Shown: positions 1-10,214, counted from the stretch's first letter. The stretch: DNA of 64,000 nt from Paracoccaceae bacterium (GCA_003605175.1 QWDA01000008.1:141520-205519), one strand, 5' to 3'. Notes: generated by a model not told the origin, from the letters alone. Program-made: numbers and translations.

Positions 1-68
1 GCCGACCGGGCTGCCAGGACGAGCGCCCGGCGGCGGCGTGCCTCCTCGAGTCGGTCTTCCAGCTTCAT
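1..68 (-). CDS. N-terminal fragment of an unidentified protein, cut by the window edge
   Basis: An ATG at 66-68 on the minus strand opens a frame that runs off the left edge. The visible residues begin MKLEDRLEEARRRRALV and are rich in Arg and Glu, as in an amphipathic N-terminal helix. Too little is present to name a family. A 12-bp palindrome about 75 bases upstream (143-154) could be its operator. The frame could be a chance opening, but no competing gene occupies this stretch. Confidence 0.4.
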   Translation of the reverse strand, partial: MKLEDRLEEARRRRALVLAARS

Positions 69-142
69 CGCGCGTCGCTCTCCCGCTGCGGTTGTCGCGC
101 GGCGCCACACGGCACCTTTCGGTAACCATAGCGCGGCCACCT

Positions 143-154
143 TCTGATATCAGA
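143..154. promoter_or_regulatory. Perfect 12-bp palindrome, candidate operator
   Basis: TCTGATATCAGA is a perfect inverted repeat in the 314-base gap between the leftward gene starting at 68 and creatinase starting at 383. Palindromes of this size and base composition are typical of GntR-type regulator sites. It lies nearer to the leftward gene. The rest of the gap (69-382) shows no convincing gene. Confidence 0.4.
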
Positions 155-382
155 TAGCGACGTCTGGGGTAAGCGGGATCGAGCCGACGCCACCCGCATG
201 GCCACGGCCCTTGACCGGCCCGCGCACCGCCGTTACGGCGAAGAAGGCTCCCGGCACGGCGATGGCGTCGCCGGCTCCCGCCTGGGGCCCGGCCCGCACC
301 CGCGCCAGCCGCCCGTCCTGAACGCCCGGATGCGCCGCGCCGGGTGCAGGACGCCCCGGCCCGGCAGGACCGGACAACAAGG

Positions 383-1603
383 ATGACCGATCTCCCGCAC
401 CGCCCCGCGAGCTTCACCTGCCACAATGGCGGGAAGGCGCCCCTGCCCTTCAGCCCCGCCGAATACGCAAGCCGCCTTGCCGCCCTGCGTGGCATCATGG
501 CGGAGGCGGAGCTCCCGGCAGTCCTCCTCACCTCGATGCACAACATCGCCTACTACTCGGGCTTTCTCCATTGCAGCTTCGGCCGGCCCTTCGGCCTCGT
601 CGTCACGCCCTACGCCGCCACGGTGGTCGCCGCCAATATCGACGCCGGCCAGCCCTGGCGGCGGAGCCATGGCGAGGCGGTAATCTACACTGACTGGGCG
701 CGCGACAATTTCTGGCGCGCGGTGGCCGGTCTCACGGGCGGCGCGCGGCGGATCGGGATCGAGGGAGACCACCTGACGCTCGCGCAGGCGGCGAAGCTCG
801 CCGGTTTCCTCGGCGCGCCGGAGAGGGTGGACATCGCGCCTGCGGCCATGGCGGCGCGGATGGCGAAATCGCCCGAGGAGATCGCGCTGATCCGCGAGGG
901 CGCGCGGGTGGCCGATCTCGGCGGCTGGGCGATCCGCGACGCGATCCGGCCCGGCACCCGCGAGATCGACGTGGCGATGGCGGGGCGCGACGCGATGGAG
1001 CTGGAGATCGCCCGCGCCTTTCCCGACGCCGAGTACCGCGACAGCTGGGTCTGGTTCCAGTCCGGGATCAATACCGATGGCGCCCATAACCCGCTGACCG
1101 CGCGGCGGCTGGACCCGGGCGACATCCTGAGCCTCAACGCCTTCCCGATGATCTCGGGCTATTACACCGCGCTCGAGCGCACGCTGTTCCTGGGCGAACC
1201 CGACGCCGCCTCGCTCCGGCACTGGCGGGCGAATGTCGCGACCCACGAGCTCGGCCTCTCGCTGATCCGCCCGGGCATCTCCTGCGCCGCGATTTGCGCC
1301 GAGCTGAACCGGTTCCTCGCCGGCGAAGGCCTGCTCGGGTACCGCTCCTTCGGATACGGCCATTCCTTCGGGATGCTCTCGCATTACTACGGCCGCGAAG
1401 CGGGGCTGGAACTGCGCGAGGATATCGACACGGTACTGGAACCCGGCATGGTCGTCTCGATGGAGCCGATGCTCTGGGTGCCCGAGGGCACCCCCGGCGC
1501 GGGCGGTTACCGCGAACACGACATCCTCGTGGTGACCGAGACCGGGGCAGAGAACATCACCGGCTTCCCCTACGGGCCGGAGGCGAACGTGGTGGCGGTG
1601 TAG
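383..1603 (+). CDS. Creatinase (creatine amidinohydrolase)
   Basis: The 406-residue product should hydrolyse creatine to sarcosine and urea in the cytosol. It has the creatinase/prolidase N-terminal domain followed by the pita-bread M24 fold, and its length matches Pseudomonas creatinases (about 403). His235 in GINTDGAHNP, Glu265 in YTALERTLF and Glu361 in VVSMEPM sit at a constant +3 offset from the known catalytic His232, Glu262 and Glu358 of the Pseudomonas enzyme. The segment HSFGMLSHYYGREAGLELRE is also characteristic. The M24 metal-binding Asp pair is not evident, as expected for a metal-free creatinase. The ATG at 383 is preferred to a GTG at 344 because it gives the usual length, although the SD (AAGG) is very close. 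No sarcosine oxidase or other creatine-pathway gene lies nearby. Confidence 0.93.
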   Translation: MTDLPHRPASFTCHNGGKAPLPFSPAEYASRLAALRGIMAEAELPAVLLTSMHNIAYYSGFLHCSFGRPFGLVVTPYAATVVAANIDAGQPWRRSHGEAVIYTDWARDNFWRAVAGLTGGARRIGIEGDHLTLAQAAKLAGFLGAPERVDIAPAAMAARMAKSPEEIALIREGARVADLGGWAIRDAIRPGTREIDVAMAGRDAMELEIARAFPDAEYRDSWVWFQSGINTDGAHNPLTARRLDPGDILSLNAFPMISGYYTALERTLFLGEPDAASLRHWRANVATHELGLSLIRPGISCAAICAELNRFLAGEGLLGYRSFGYGHSFGMLSHYYGREAGLELREDIDTVLEPGMVVSMEPMLWVPEGTPGAGGYREHDILVVTETGAENITGFPYGPEANVVAV

Positions 1604-1759
1604 GGGCCCGGCACGGACCGCCGGGCGAGCGCCTGCCCGGCTTCGCCCTTCGAGGTGGCGGGGAGTCGGTAGCACCGACTGCCGCGCCCTCCCTGCGCTC
1701 CGCGCGTTCGCCCCTCGAAACGTCCACTGGACGTTTCGCCGGCTGCGCCGGATCGGGGC
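1604..1759. repeat. Intergenic array of three hairpins downstream of creatinase
   Basis: This spacer between convergent genes carries three dyads: GCCGGGC/GCCCGGC (1620-1641, 8-nt loop), AGTCGGT/ACCGACT (1664-1680, 3-nt loop) and CGAAACGTCC/GGACGTTTCG (1716-1738, 3-nt loop). None is followed by a clear T-run, so simple intrinsic termination is unlikely. The dense packing resembles dispersed intergenic palindromic repeats of alphaproteobacteria. No gene is visible here. Confidence 0.5.
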
Positions 1760-2155
1760 TCACCCCTTCCGGGGCAGCGTGTCGGCGAGATGCACCCAGG
1801 GCACCCGTTCGGACCAATGCACATGGGCGTCGGGCTCGAACCCGGACGGATCGGCGAGGAGGCTCGCGTAGAAATGGATCTCGCGCGGGAACCTGTCGGA
1901 TTCGTAGGCCACGGGCGCCCCGCAGATCGGGCAGAAATAGCGCCGCACCCCGGGGCTCGAGAGGTAGACGGCCGGGCGCTCGCCGGTCCAGTGCCAGGCT
2001 CCGTCCGATACCCCCAGGAAGGTGGTGAAGGGCGAGGCCGTCTGCCGCCGGCAGCTCTCGCAATGGCAATGGGCGCGCCAATTTTCCGGCCCCTCATAGG
2101 CGAAACTCACGGCGCCGCAGAGACACCGGCCGGTGCGGGCCCTGTCGTCACTCAT
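1760..2155 (-). CDS. GFA family protein (glutathione-dependent formaldehyde-activating-like)
   Basis: A 131-residue zinc-binding protein of the GFA/CENP-V family. It carries the full cysteine set in family order: CxC at 11-13, CxCxxC at 30-35 and CxxC at 75-78. Members relate to S-hydroxymethylglutathione synthase, but most short homologues have no proven activity, so formaldehyde activation is only inferred. The start at 2155 is favoured over an upstream ATG because it is preceded by a strong GGGAGGAG ribosome-binding site and gives the normal family length. It is divergent from queF and convergent with creatinase. Confidence 0.88.
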   Translation of the reverse strand: MSDDRARTGRCLCGAVSFAYEGPENWRAHCHCESCRRQTASPFTTFLGVSDGAWHWTGERPAVYLSSPGVRRYFCPICGAPVAYESDRFPREIHFYASLLADPSGFEPDAHVHWSERVPWVHLADTLPRKG

Positions 2156-2280
2156 TCGCGATCTCCTCCCACCCGGCAGGAGACCCGCGGAGCGCCCCGA
2201 AAGCAAGCGTGCGAAAGCGGGCTTTCGGTACAAATCCGCATCGGTATATGACAACCCGCGACGCAGGACGGGAGGACGCC

Positions 2281-2748
2281 GTGACCAGAACCGACAAATA
2301 TGCAGGCCTCGAACAGCTTGGGCAGAAGGCGGAGATCCCCGCGCACCCCGAGGACGCGGTGCTCGAACGGGTCGAAAACACCCAGACCGGCGCCGCGTAT
2401 TGCGTGCGCTTCACCGTGCCGGAATTCACCTCGCTCTGCCCGATGACCGGCCAGCCCGATTTCGCGCATCTGGTGATCGACTACGTGCCCGGCCCCTGGC
2501 TGGTGGAGAGTAAGTCGCTCAAGCTCTTCATGTTCGCGTTCCGCAGTCACGGCGCGTTCCACGAGGATTGCACCGTGGCCATCGCCCGCCGCCTCGTCGA
2601 CTTCCTCGCGCCGGAATGGCTCCGGATCGGCGGCTACTGGTACCCGCGCGGCGGCATCCCGATCGACGTGTTCTACCAGACCGGCCCCGCGCCCGAGGGC
2701 GTCTGGATCCCCGACCAGGGCGTGCCGGGCTATCGCGGGCGGGGCTGA
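2281..2748 (+). CDS. queF: NADPH-dependent 7-cyano-7-deazaguanine reductase
   Basis: QueF reduces preQ0 to preQ1 in queuosine biosynthesis. The 155-residue product fits the unimodal short QueF class. Cys53 in [12 protein letters not shown] forms the thioimide with the substrate nitrile and Asp60 is the acid/base partner. The QueF signature [20 protein letters not shown] spans about residues 76-95. The GTG at 2281 has a GGGAGG ribosome-binding site 6 bases upstream and gives the family length; an upstream ATG at 2248 is possible but less likely. queA, a later step of the same pathway, lies about 7.7 kb away on the other strand, so the pathway is only loosely linked. No preQ1 riboswitch could be recognised upstream. 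Confidence 0.95.
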   Translation: MTRTDKYAGLEQLGQKAEIPAHPEDAVLERVENTQTGAAYCVRFTVPEFTSLCPMTGQPDFAHLVIDYVPGPWLVESKSLKLFMFAFRSHGAFHEDCTVAIARRLVDFLAPEWLRIGGYWYPRGGIPIDVFYQTGPAPEGVWIPDQGVPGYRGRG

Positions 2749-2850
2749 CCTGCAACGCCACCGGCCGCACTCGGACTTTCCGGCTACCTCCGCCCGATTG
2801 GCGCCGAAGGGTGCCCGGGCGAGCCCGGGTCGGAACCGACCGAACAGGCT

Positions 2851-4464
<1,614 letters not shown>

Positions 4465-4473
4465 CGCCGCCTC

Positions 4474-5145
4474 CTATTCAGCCCAGTGAACAATGGCTTC
4501 CGACCAGACCGCGCGCACCGGCGCGTCCAACGGATCGGCCGTCCGGACCCGCTCCAGCGTCTCGCGCTTTTCGGGACCGGTGATCAGGATATGGGTCGAG
4601 AGCGCGCCTTGGAGGACCGGCGCCGTCAGGGTGATCCGGGGCTCGCCCGCGCCCTCGGCCCGCATCGCCATCAGGGGCGGCGCGTCGGCGGCGAGCGCGG
4701 CCTCGAGATTGTCGGCGCCCGGGAACAGCGAGGCGATATGCGCGTCGCCACCCATGCCGAGCAGGAGAACCGAGATCGGCAGATGCGGCACCACCCCCTC
4801 GGTCAGCGCGCCCAGCACCTCTTCCGGCGTCTCCGCCTCGGCATAGAGCGGCACCAGTTCGGCCATCGCCGCGCGGCCGGTCAGCAGGTGCTTGCGGATC
4901 AGCCTTGTGTTCGACCGGCCGTGTTCCTCGGGCACCCAGCGCTCGTCGGTCAGCATGACCCGGATCCGGTCCCAGTGCAGATCGGCCCCCGCGAGCGCGT
5001 CGAAGACCGGCCCCGGCGTGGTCCCGCCCGGCACAGCGAATGTCGCGAACTCGTTCGACATCAGCGCGGTGTTCAGGTCGCCCGCGAGCTTGTTCGCGAG
5101 GTCGATCATCATCATCTCGCGGTCGGCATATTCGATCAGCTTCAT
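4474..5145 (-). CDS. pgl: 6-phosphogluconolactonase
   Basis: Hydrolyses 6-phosphogluconolactone made by Zwf. The 223-residue product is of the DevB/SOL type and retains VPGGTTP near the N-terminus, the LTDERWVPEEHGRSNTRLI block and LLLGMGGDAHIASLFPG, the last containing the substrate-binding loop. The ATG overlaps the zwf stop codon (ATGA), which indicates translational coupling. It sits between zwf and pgi in the same operon. Confidence 0.95.
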   Translation of the reverse strand: MKLIEYADREMMMIDLANKLAGDLNTALMSNEFATFAVPGGTTPGPVFDALAGADLHWDRIRVMLTDERWVPEEHGRSNTRLIRKHLLTGRAAMAELVPLYAEAETPEEVLGALTEGVVPHLPISVLLLGMGGDAHIASLFPGADNLEAALAADAPPLMAMRAEGAGEPRITLTAPVLQGALSTHILITGPEKRETLERVRTADPLDAPVRAVWSEAIVHWAE

Positions 5146-6596
5146 GCCCGGATCTCCCGCCAGCGCCGCCCGTCGCGGTGCAGGAGCATGAACGCCTCCT
5201 CCGGCCCCGCCGAGCCCGGATCGTAGGGTCGCGGCGCATCGCGCCCGGCCTCCCAGGCCTCGATGATCGGATCGGTCCAGGCCCAAGCCGCCTCCACCTC
5301 GTCGCCGCGCATGAACAGCGTCTGGTTGCCGCGGATCACGTCCATGATCAGCCGCTCGTAGGCGTCGGGCACGTCCGATTCCTCCTGGCCCAGCGCATCG
5401 GCGAAGGTCATGTCGAGCGGCACCTCGATCAGCCGCATCCCCCCCGGCCCCGGCTCCTTGATCGTCACCTTGAGGTCCATGCCCTCGTTGGGCTGGAGCC
5501 GAATCGTCAGCTCGTTGGCGTTGTTGCCGGCATCCTCGTCGAAGATCGAATGCGGCGGCTCCTTGAACCGCACCACGATCTCGGAAAGCCGCGTACGCAT
5601 CCGCTTGCCGGTGCGCAGGTAGAACGGCACCCCGTTCCAGCGCCAGTTGGCGATGTCGATCTTCATGGCGATGAAGCTCTCGGTGCGGCTGTCGGGATGG
5701 CCGGATTCCTCGCGGTAGGATTTCGATTTCTCGCCTTCCGCGTACTGGCCGCGCACGATGCTGCCCGGCTGAACCGGCTGGAGCGCGCGGATCACCTTCA
5801 GTTTCTCGTCGCGCACCGCGTCGGGGTCGAACTTCGCCGGCGGCTCCATCGCGGTGAGGCAGAGGAGCTGCATCAGGTGGTTCTGCACCATGTCCCGCAT
5901 CGCACCCGACTTGTCGTAATACTCGCCGCGGCCGCCGATGCCGACGGTCTCGGCCACGGTGATCTGAACGTGGTCGACATATTGATGGTTCCACAGGGGC
6001 TCGAAGAGGATGTTGCCGAAGCGCAGCGCCATCAGGTTCTGCACCGTCTCCTTCCCGAGATAATGGTCGATCCGGTAGATCTGGTGCTCGTCGAAATGCT
6101 CGGCCAGCGTGCGGTTCAGCGCCCGCGCCGAAGCCAGATCGCGGCCAAAGGGTTTCTCCACCACCATGCGGCTCTCCGGGTCGGCGATGCCGTGCTCGTG
6201 CAGCCGCTCGGCCAGCGCGCCGAACAGCGAAGGCGCAACCGAGAAATAGAACGCACGTACCACGCCGGGGCGCATCAGCTTGGCCAGCTCCTTCCAGCCG
6301 TCCTTGCCCTTCGCGTCGATCGCCACATAGTCGAGATGGGCGAGGAAGCCCTCCACATCCGCCTTGGGCCGCGCCTTCTCGGGCATGAATTCCTTCAGCG
6401 CCTCGGCGGTCATCTTGCGAAAACCATCTCGGTCGAGCTCGGAGCGCGCGGCACCGATCACCCGCGCCTCGGGCGGCATCTGGCCGGAGGTGAAGCGCCG
6501 GAACAGGCCCGGCAGGATCTTGCGGCGGGCAAGGTCACCGGTGCCGCCGAACACCACGAGGTCGAACGGATCGACCGGAATGACACGCGAAACCAT
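5142..6596 (-). CDS. zwf: Glucose-6-phosphate 1-dehydrogenase
   Basis: Oxidises glucose 6-phosphate to the lactone with NADP (or NAD). The 484-residue product has the Rossmann motif VVFGGTGDLARRKILPGLF at the N-terminus, the EKPFGRD motif, and the active-site signature RIDHYLGKE with its catalytic His. The ATG at 6596 follows a GGGGGT ribosome-binding site; a longer open frame upstream lacks similarity to the family. It is first in the zwf-pgl-pgi operon. A LacI-type palindrome lies 46-57 bases upstream of the start. Confidence 0.97.
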   Translation of the reverse strand: MVSRVIPVDPFDLVVFGGTGDLARRKILPGLFRRFTSGQMPPEARVIGAARSELDRDGFRKMTAEALKEFMPEKARPKADVEGFLAHLDYVAIDAKGKDGWKELAKLMRPGVVRAFYFSVAPSLFGALAERLHEHGIADPESRMVVEKPFGRDLASARALNRTLAEHFDEHQIYRIDHYLGKETVQNLMALRFGNILFEPLWNHQYVDHVQITVAETVGIGGRGEYYDKSGAMRDMVQNHLMQLLCLTAMEPPAKFDPDAVRDEKLKVIRALQPVQPGSIVRGQYAEGEKSKSYREESGHPDSRTESFIAMKIDIANWRWNGVPFYLRTGKRMRTRLSEIVVRFKEPPHSIFDEDAGNNANELTIRLQPNEGMDLKVTIKEPGPGGMRLIEVPLDMTFADALGQEESDVPDAYERLIMDVIRGNQTLFMRGDEVEAAWAWTDPIIEAWEAGRDAPRPYDPGSAGPEEAFMLLHRDGRRWREIRA

Positions 6597-6641
6597 GGGC
6601 AAACCCCCATCTGCACGGTTGCGGCAGTGTCGGCGCCTTAT

Positions 6642-6653
6642 GTTAGCGCTAAC
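6642..6653. promoter_or_regulatory. LacI-family-type operator upstream of zwf
   Basis: GTTAGCGCTAAC is a perfect 12-bp palindrome with the central CG step and TTAGC/GCTAA half-sites typical of LacI-family regulator boxes. It lies between zwf and the divergent radical SAM gene, closer to zwf. A weak sigma70-like pair (TAGACA, 17-base spacer, TAGACG, minus strand) just upstream would place the palindrome shortly after the start of the zwf transcript, consistent with repression. No lacI-type gene is in the window. Confidence 0.6.
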
Positions 6654-6803
6654 GCACCCTTCTGCCGCGTCGTCTATCCTCACCTACCGCCCCTGTCTAG
6701 CACGCGCGCGTCGCTTCACAACTGCGTCAGGGCACGGGCGTGGCCTAGGCAAATCCGGCCCGGGCGGCTAGGCCTTGAAAAGCAGGCAGAAAACGAGGCT
6801 TCC

Positions 6804-7751
6804 ATGGACGATTTCGGCGCCGGATCCTTCGGCAAGTTCCAGCACCCCGAGATCACCGCGAAGGGGGAATCGCGGGCGCGTGTCGCGCTGACCAACCCGA
6901 AGACGCTCTGGTTCAACACCGGGACGCTCTGCAACATCACCTGCGAGAACTGCTATATCGAAAGCTCGCCCTCGAACGACCGGCTGGTCTACCTCACCGC
7001 CGACGAGGTCACCGGCTATCTCGACCAGCTCGCCGAGCGCGGCTGGGAGGTGACCGAGATCGGCTTCACCGGCGGCGAGCCCTTCATGAACCCCGAGATC
7101 CTCGAAATGACCCGGCGCGCGCTGGCGCGGGGCTACGAGGTGCTGATCCTCACGAACGCGATGCAGCCGATGATGCGCAAGACCATGCGCGCGGGTTTGC
7201 AGGTTCTGGCAAGGGAATACGGGGAGAAGCTCACCCTTCGCGTCTCGCTCGACCACTGGTCGTCCCGGCTGCACGACCTGGAACGTGGCGCCGGCAGCTA
7301 CGAGCGCACCCTCGAGGGCATGCGCTGGCTGCGCGACGCCGGGATCCGCATGGCGGTGGCCGGCCGCACCGTCTGGGGCGAGACCGAGGCAGAGGCGCGG
7401 GCCGGCTACGCGGCGCTGTTCGCGCGCGAGGGCTTCGCGGTGAACGCCTCCCGCCCGGGCGAAATGGTGCTGTTCCCCGAGATGGACATTCGTGCCGAGG
7501 TGCCCGAGATCACCACCGCCTGCTGGGGCATCCTCGGCAAGGACCCGTCCGAGGTGATGTGCGCCTCCTCGCGGATGGTGGTGAAGCGAAAGGGCGCCGC
7601 GCGGCCTGCCGTGGTCGCCTGCACGCTCCTGCCCTACGAAGCGGAATTCGAGATGGGCGAGACCCTCGCCGAGGCCGAGGGCGATGTGGCGCTGAACCAT
7701 CCCCATTGCGCGAAGTTCTGCGTACTGGGCGGAGCAAGCTGCTCGGGGTGA
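6804..7751 (+). CDS. Radical SAM protein of unassigned function
   Basis: The 315-residue protein has a canonical radical SAM core: CNITCENC (CxxxCxxC) near residue 45 binds the 4Fe-4S cluster and GFTGGEPF is the SAM-binding GGE motif. Additional cysteines near the C-terminus (HPHCAKFCVLGGASC, plus Cys in ITTACWG, SEVMCASS and VACTLLP) could ligate an auxiliary cluster, as in SPASM-like or twitch-like enzymes. Substrate is unknown. It is monocistronic, preceded by an ACGAGG ribosome-binding site and flanked by zwf (divergent) and a hypothetical gene (convergent). No obvious RiPP precursor or partner enzyme is adjacent. Confidence 0.85.
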   Translation: MDDFGAGSFGKFQHPEITAKGESRARVALTNPKTLWFNTGTLCNITCENCYIESSPSNDRLVYLTADEVTGYLDQLAERGWEVTEIGFTGGEPFMNPEILEMTRRALARGYEVLILTNAMQPMMRKTMRAGLQVLAREYGEKLTLRVSLDHWSSRLHDLERGAGSYERTLEGMRWLRDAGIRMAVAGRTVWGETEAEARAGYAALFAREGFAVNASRPGEMVLFPEMDIRAEVPEITTACWGILGKDPSEVMCASSRMVVKRKGAARPAVVACTLLPYEAEFEMGETLAEAEGDVALNHPHCAKFCVLGGASCSG

Positions 7752-7757
7752 CGGCTG

Positions 7758-8258
7758 CTACCCCTTGGATCGGGCCATCACCGCGCCCTGAAAGCTTTCA
7801 TGGAAGCCATCAAAGGCGAAACGCAGCGGTGTTCCGGAATAGAACTCCCTGAACGCCGCGACTTCCGGTGCCTCGCGCAGGTAGCGGCACAAAGCCAGCC
7901 GGAACTTCAGCGGTTTGGCCCTGCGCGGCAATCTCGACAGCCAGTGTCCGTTCGGCCGGCCCACCGCAACGCCCGCGACGAGGGCATGCCCTGATGGAAG
8001 GACCTTCCGGGACATGACCTCGAGGAACATGTCGAGTTCCTGAGGCAGGGAGAAGCGCAGATCAACGCCGTTGAAGTGAACTTCGAGACGGCACCAGAGC
8101 TTGCGCTGCTCACCGAACGGATGCGCCTTGAACCTCGGCTTCCTGGTTTGGCCGCTGGACGTCCGCTGGTTGACCCAACCATGGGAGCGCGCGCCGGCCC
8201 ACCCGCTGATAGGTGACCAGGGAAAGGTCCTGGAGTAGGAAAGTGTCGCGGACTTCAT
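7758..8258 (-). CDS. Hypothetical protein (166 residues)
   Basis: I do not recognise a named domain. The product is basic and rich in Arg, Trp and Phe. It has no signal peptide or membrane helix. Conserved-looking stretches are WVNQRTSSGQTRKPRFKAHP and LWCRLEVHFNGVDLRFSLPQ; the second resembles a small alpha/beta domain. The segment LCRYLREAPEVAAFREFY near the C-terminus looks helical. The frame fills the gap between convergent and co-directional neighbours exactly, which supports a real gene. The start has no strong ribosome-binding site, so a shorter form is possible. Confidence 0.6.
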   Translation of the reverse strand: MKSATLSYSRTFPWSPISGWAGARSHGWVNQRTSSGQTRKPRFKAHPFGEQRKLWCRLEVHFNGVDLRFSLPQELDMFLEVMSRKVLPSGHALVAGVAVGRPNGHWLSRLPRRAKPLKFRLALCRYLREAPEVAAFREFYSGTPLRFAFDGFHESFQGAVMARSKG

Positions 8259-8285
8259 CGGAAACTGGGAAGCGGCCCCGTCGCG

Positions 8286-8864
8286 CTAGCCCGCCGCCTG
8301 CAACACCCGGATCGTCTCGCCGTAGCCGCCGTTCGACAGGTAGGCCTCCTCGCCCGCCTGCATCGGGCGCTCCAACGCCTCGTTGCGGTAGGGGAAGCGG
8401 CCGAAGCGCCGGATCACCTCGCGATGGGCCTTGGCGTGGACGAGGTTTCCCGCCCCCGTCTCGGGCATCCGCGTCAGCATCAGCCGGACGCAGCGCTCTT
8501 GGTCGGAGAGGCATTCGGAATGCATCAGCGGCATGTAGAAGAACTGCCGCGCCGGCTCGTCGATCTTCAGGTCCCAGCCCTTCGCGATCGCCATCTTCGC
8601 CGCCGCCAGCGCCGGCACGTCGGTCGAGAAGGCCCGCGAGGAGTTGCGGAACATGTTGCGCGGGAACTGGTCGGCCAGGATGACATAGGCCAGAGTTCCC
8701 GACGGATAGGTCAGCCAGAGCGAGAGCGACCCGCCCGCCAGCGCCTGCCACGCCCGCTCGAACCGGGACCGGATCTCGGCATCCAGCGCCGCGCCCCCAC
8801 TATACCAACCGTCGACACCCACTTCGTCCAGCCAATAGGCCAGGACATCCTCGGGACGCACCAT
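8286..8864 (-). CDS. DUF924 family protein
   Basis: A 192-residue soluble all-helical protein of the DUF924 family. The recognisable blocks are VLAYWLDEVGVDGWY at the N-terminus, ILADQFPRNMFRNSSRAFSTD in the middle and FFYMPLMHSE followed by a C-terminal HREVIRRFGRFPYRNEALER block. The ATG at 8864 is chosen over an upstream GTG (8873) because an AAGGGG ribosome-binding site lies 8 bases before it. The biochemical role of the family is unknown. Confidence 0.88.
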   Translation of the reverse strand: MVRPEDVLAYWLDEVGVDGWYSGGAALDAEIRSRFERAWQALAGGSLSLWLTYPSGTLAYVILADQFPRNMFRNSSRAFSTDVPALAAAKMAIAKGWDLKIDEPARQFFYMPLMHSECLSDQERCVRLMLTRMPETGAGNLVHAKAHREVIRRFGRFPYRNEALERPMQAGEEAYLSNGGYGETIRVLQAAG

Positions 8865-8921
8865 CACTCTCACCCCTTGCTCGTCCTAGACTTCGAATCG
8901 TTACTCTGATTCCTGAAATTC

Positions 8922-10214
8922 TCAACCATTGCCGCGCGTGGCCGTGGGCAATGTTGCGCTCTCGCCAACAACGTCCTCCACATTGTCGGCATAGACCTCG
9001 CTCGCCGCGGCTACCGCGACGGGCGATGCGGCGGGCGTGATCGGCGCGTAGGGCGCGGTATCCTCGACCGTGACGGTCGCCCGGCGCTGGGTCATCCGCC
9101 AGACCGCATAGCCGGAGAGGCCGAGCATCAGACAGGCGATATAGAGCCAGAACCCCTCCGGCCCCGCCGCCGACATCATCCAGCCGGTCACCACCGGCCC
9201 CGCCACGGCGCCGACCCCGTTGATGAAGATCAGACCGCCCGAGGTGGCCGCCATCTTTTCGGGCTCCACCATGTCATTTGTATAGGCCAGAACCAGCGCG
9301 TAGAGCGGGTTCGCCGTGCCCCCCACCAGGAAGGCCGCGACCAGGACCGGCAGGAACACGGTTCCCGCGACCGCGCCGGCAAGCGCCGAGGCACCGCCCA
9401 GCGCGGCAACCGCGAGAATAAGGATGCGCCGGTCCATCCTGTCGGAGATCCAGCCCACCGGGTACTGCATCAGGAGCCCGCCGGTATAGATCAGCGCAAT
9501 GAAGAGCGTGATCTCGGGTACGGTGAACCCGGCCTGCGTGCCATAGACCGAGGCCATGCCGAACAGCGCCGAGAAGATCCCGCCGATCAGGAAGGTGCCG
9601 ACGCAACCGAGCGGCGAGATGACCCAGAGCTCGCGGAGCGTCATCGCCTTCGTCGCCTGGAAATGCGGTGTCGGCGAAGCGGTGAGCAGCATCGGCAGGA
9701 ACGCCATCGACACGAGCACCGAGGGCAGAACGAACAGCACGAAGCCGGACGGGTCGCCAAGGACGACCAGGCCCTGCGCGCCGATGATCCCCACCATCTG
9801 CACGATCACGTAGAGCGACAGCGCCTTGCCGCGATTCTCGTTCGACACCGCGTCGTTCAGCCAGCTCTCCGAGGTCACGTAGATCCCCGAGAAGCAGAAA
9901 CCGATCATCACCCGCAGGCCGATCCAGACCCAGGCCTCGGCCAGCGTCGGATAAAGCACGAGGATCGCCGAGGTCATCGAGCCCAACGCCGCAAAGACCC
10001 GCACATGGCCGACCCGCTGAATGAGCCGCGGCGTCAACCGCGACCCGCCGAGAAACCCGAGGAAATAGGCCGACATCACCAGCGACATCTGGAAGGTACT
10101 GAAACCTTCCAGCGTGCCGCGAATCCCAAGAAGCGTGCCCTGAACGCCGTTGCCGACCATCAGGAGCATCAGCCCGAGAAACAACGCCCAGGCGGCCGCG
10201 AGCACCTGCACCAT
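8922..10214 (-). CDS. MFS transporter (12 membrane helices)
   Basis: The 430-residue product has the hydrophobic pattern of a 12-helix major facilitator protein. An MFS-like loop GSRLTPRLIQRVGHVR follows helix 2, and GWISDRMDRR follows helix 8. The N-terminal half continues with LRVMIGFCFSGIYVTSESWL in helix 4/5, typical of the YfkF/sugar-phosphate-like bacterial MFS branch. About 60 C-terminal residues are hydrophilic and probably cytoplasmic. Substrate is unknown. A GGAAGGAG ribosome-binding site lies about 14 bases upstream of the ATG at 10214, slightly far. Confidence 0.9.
   Translation of the reverse strand: MVQVLAAAWALFLGLMLLMVGNGVQGTLLGIRGTLEGFSTFQMSLVMSAYFLGFLGGSRLTPRLIQRVGHVRVFAALGSMTSAILVLYPTLAEAWVWIGLRVMIGFCFSGIYVTSESWLNDAVSNENRGKALSLYVIVQMVGIIGAQGLVVLGDPSGFVLFVLPSVLVSMAFLPMLLTASPTPHFQATKAMTLRELWVISPLGCVGTFLIGGIFSALFGMASVYGTQAGFTVPEITLFIALIYTGGLLMQYPVGWISDRMDRRILILAVAALGGASALAGAVAGTVFLPVLVAAFLVGGTANPLYALVLAYTNDMVEPEKMAATSGGLIFINGVGAVAGPVVTGWMMSAAGPEGFWLYIACLMLGLSGYAVWRMTQRRATVTVEDTAPYAPITPAASPVAVAAASEVYADNVEDVVGESATLPTATRGNG

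Noticed and set aside
2156..2280. Possible preQ1 riboswitch upstream of queF
   Set aside because: No H-type pseudoknot pattern or A-rich tail could be recognised in the 125-base spacer.
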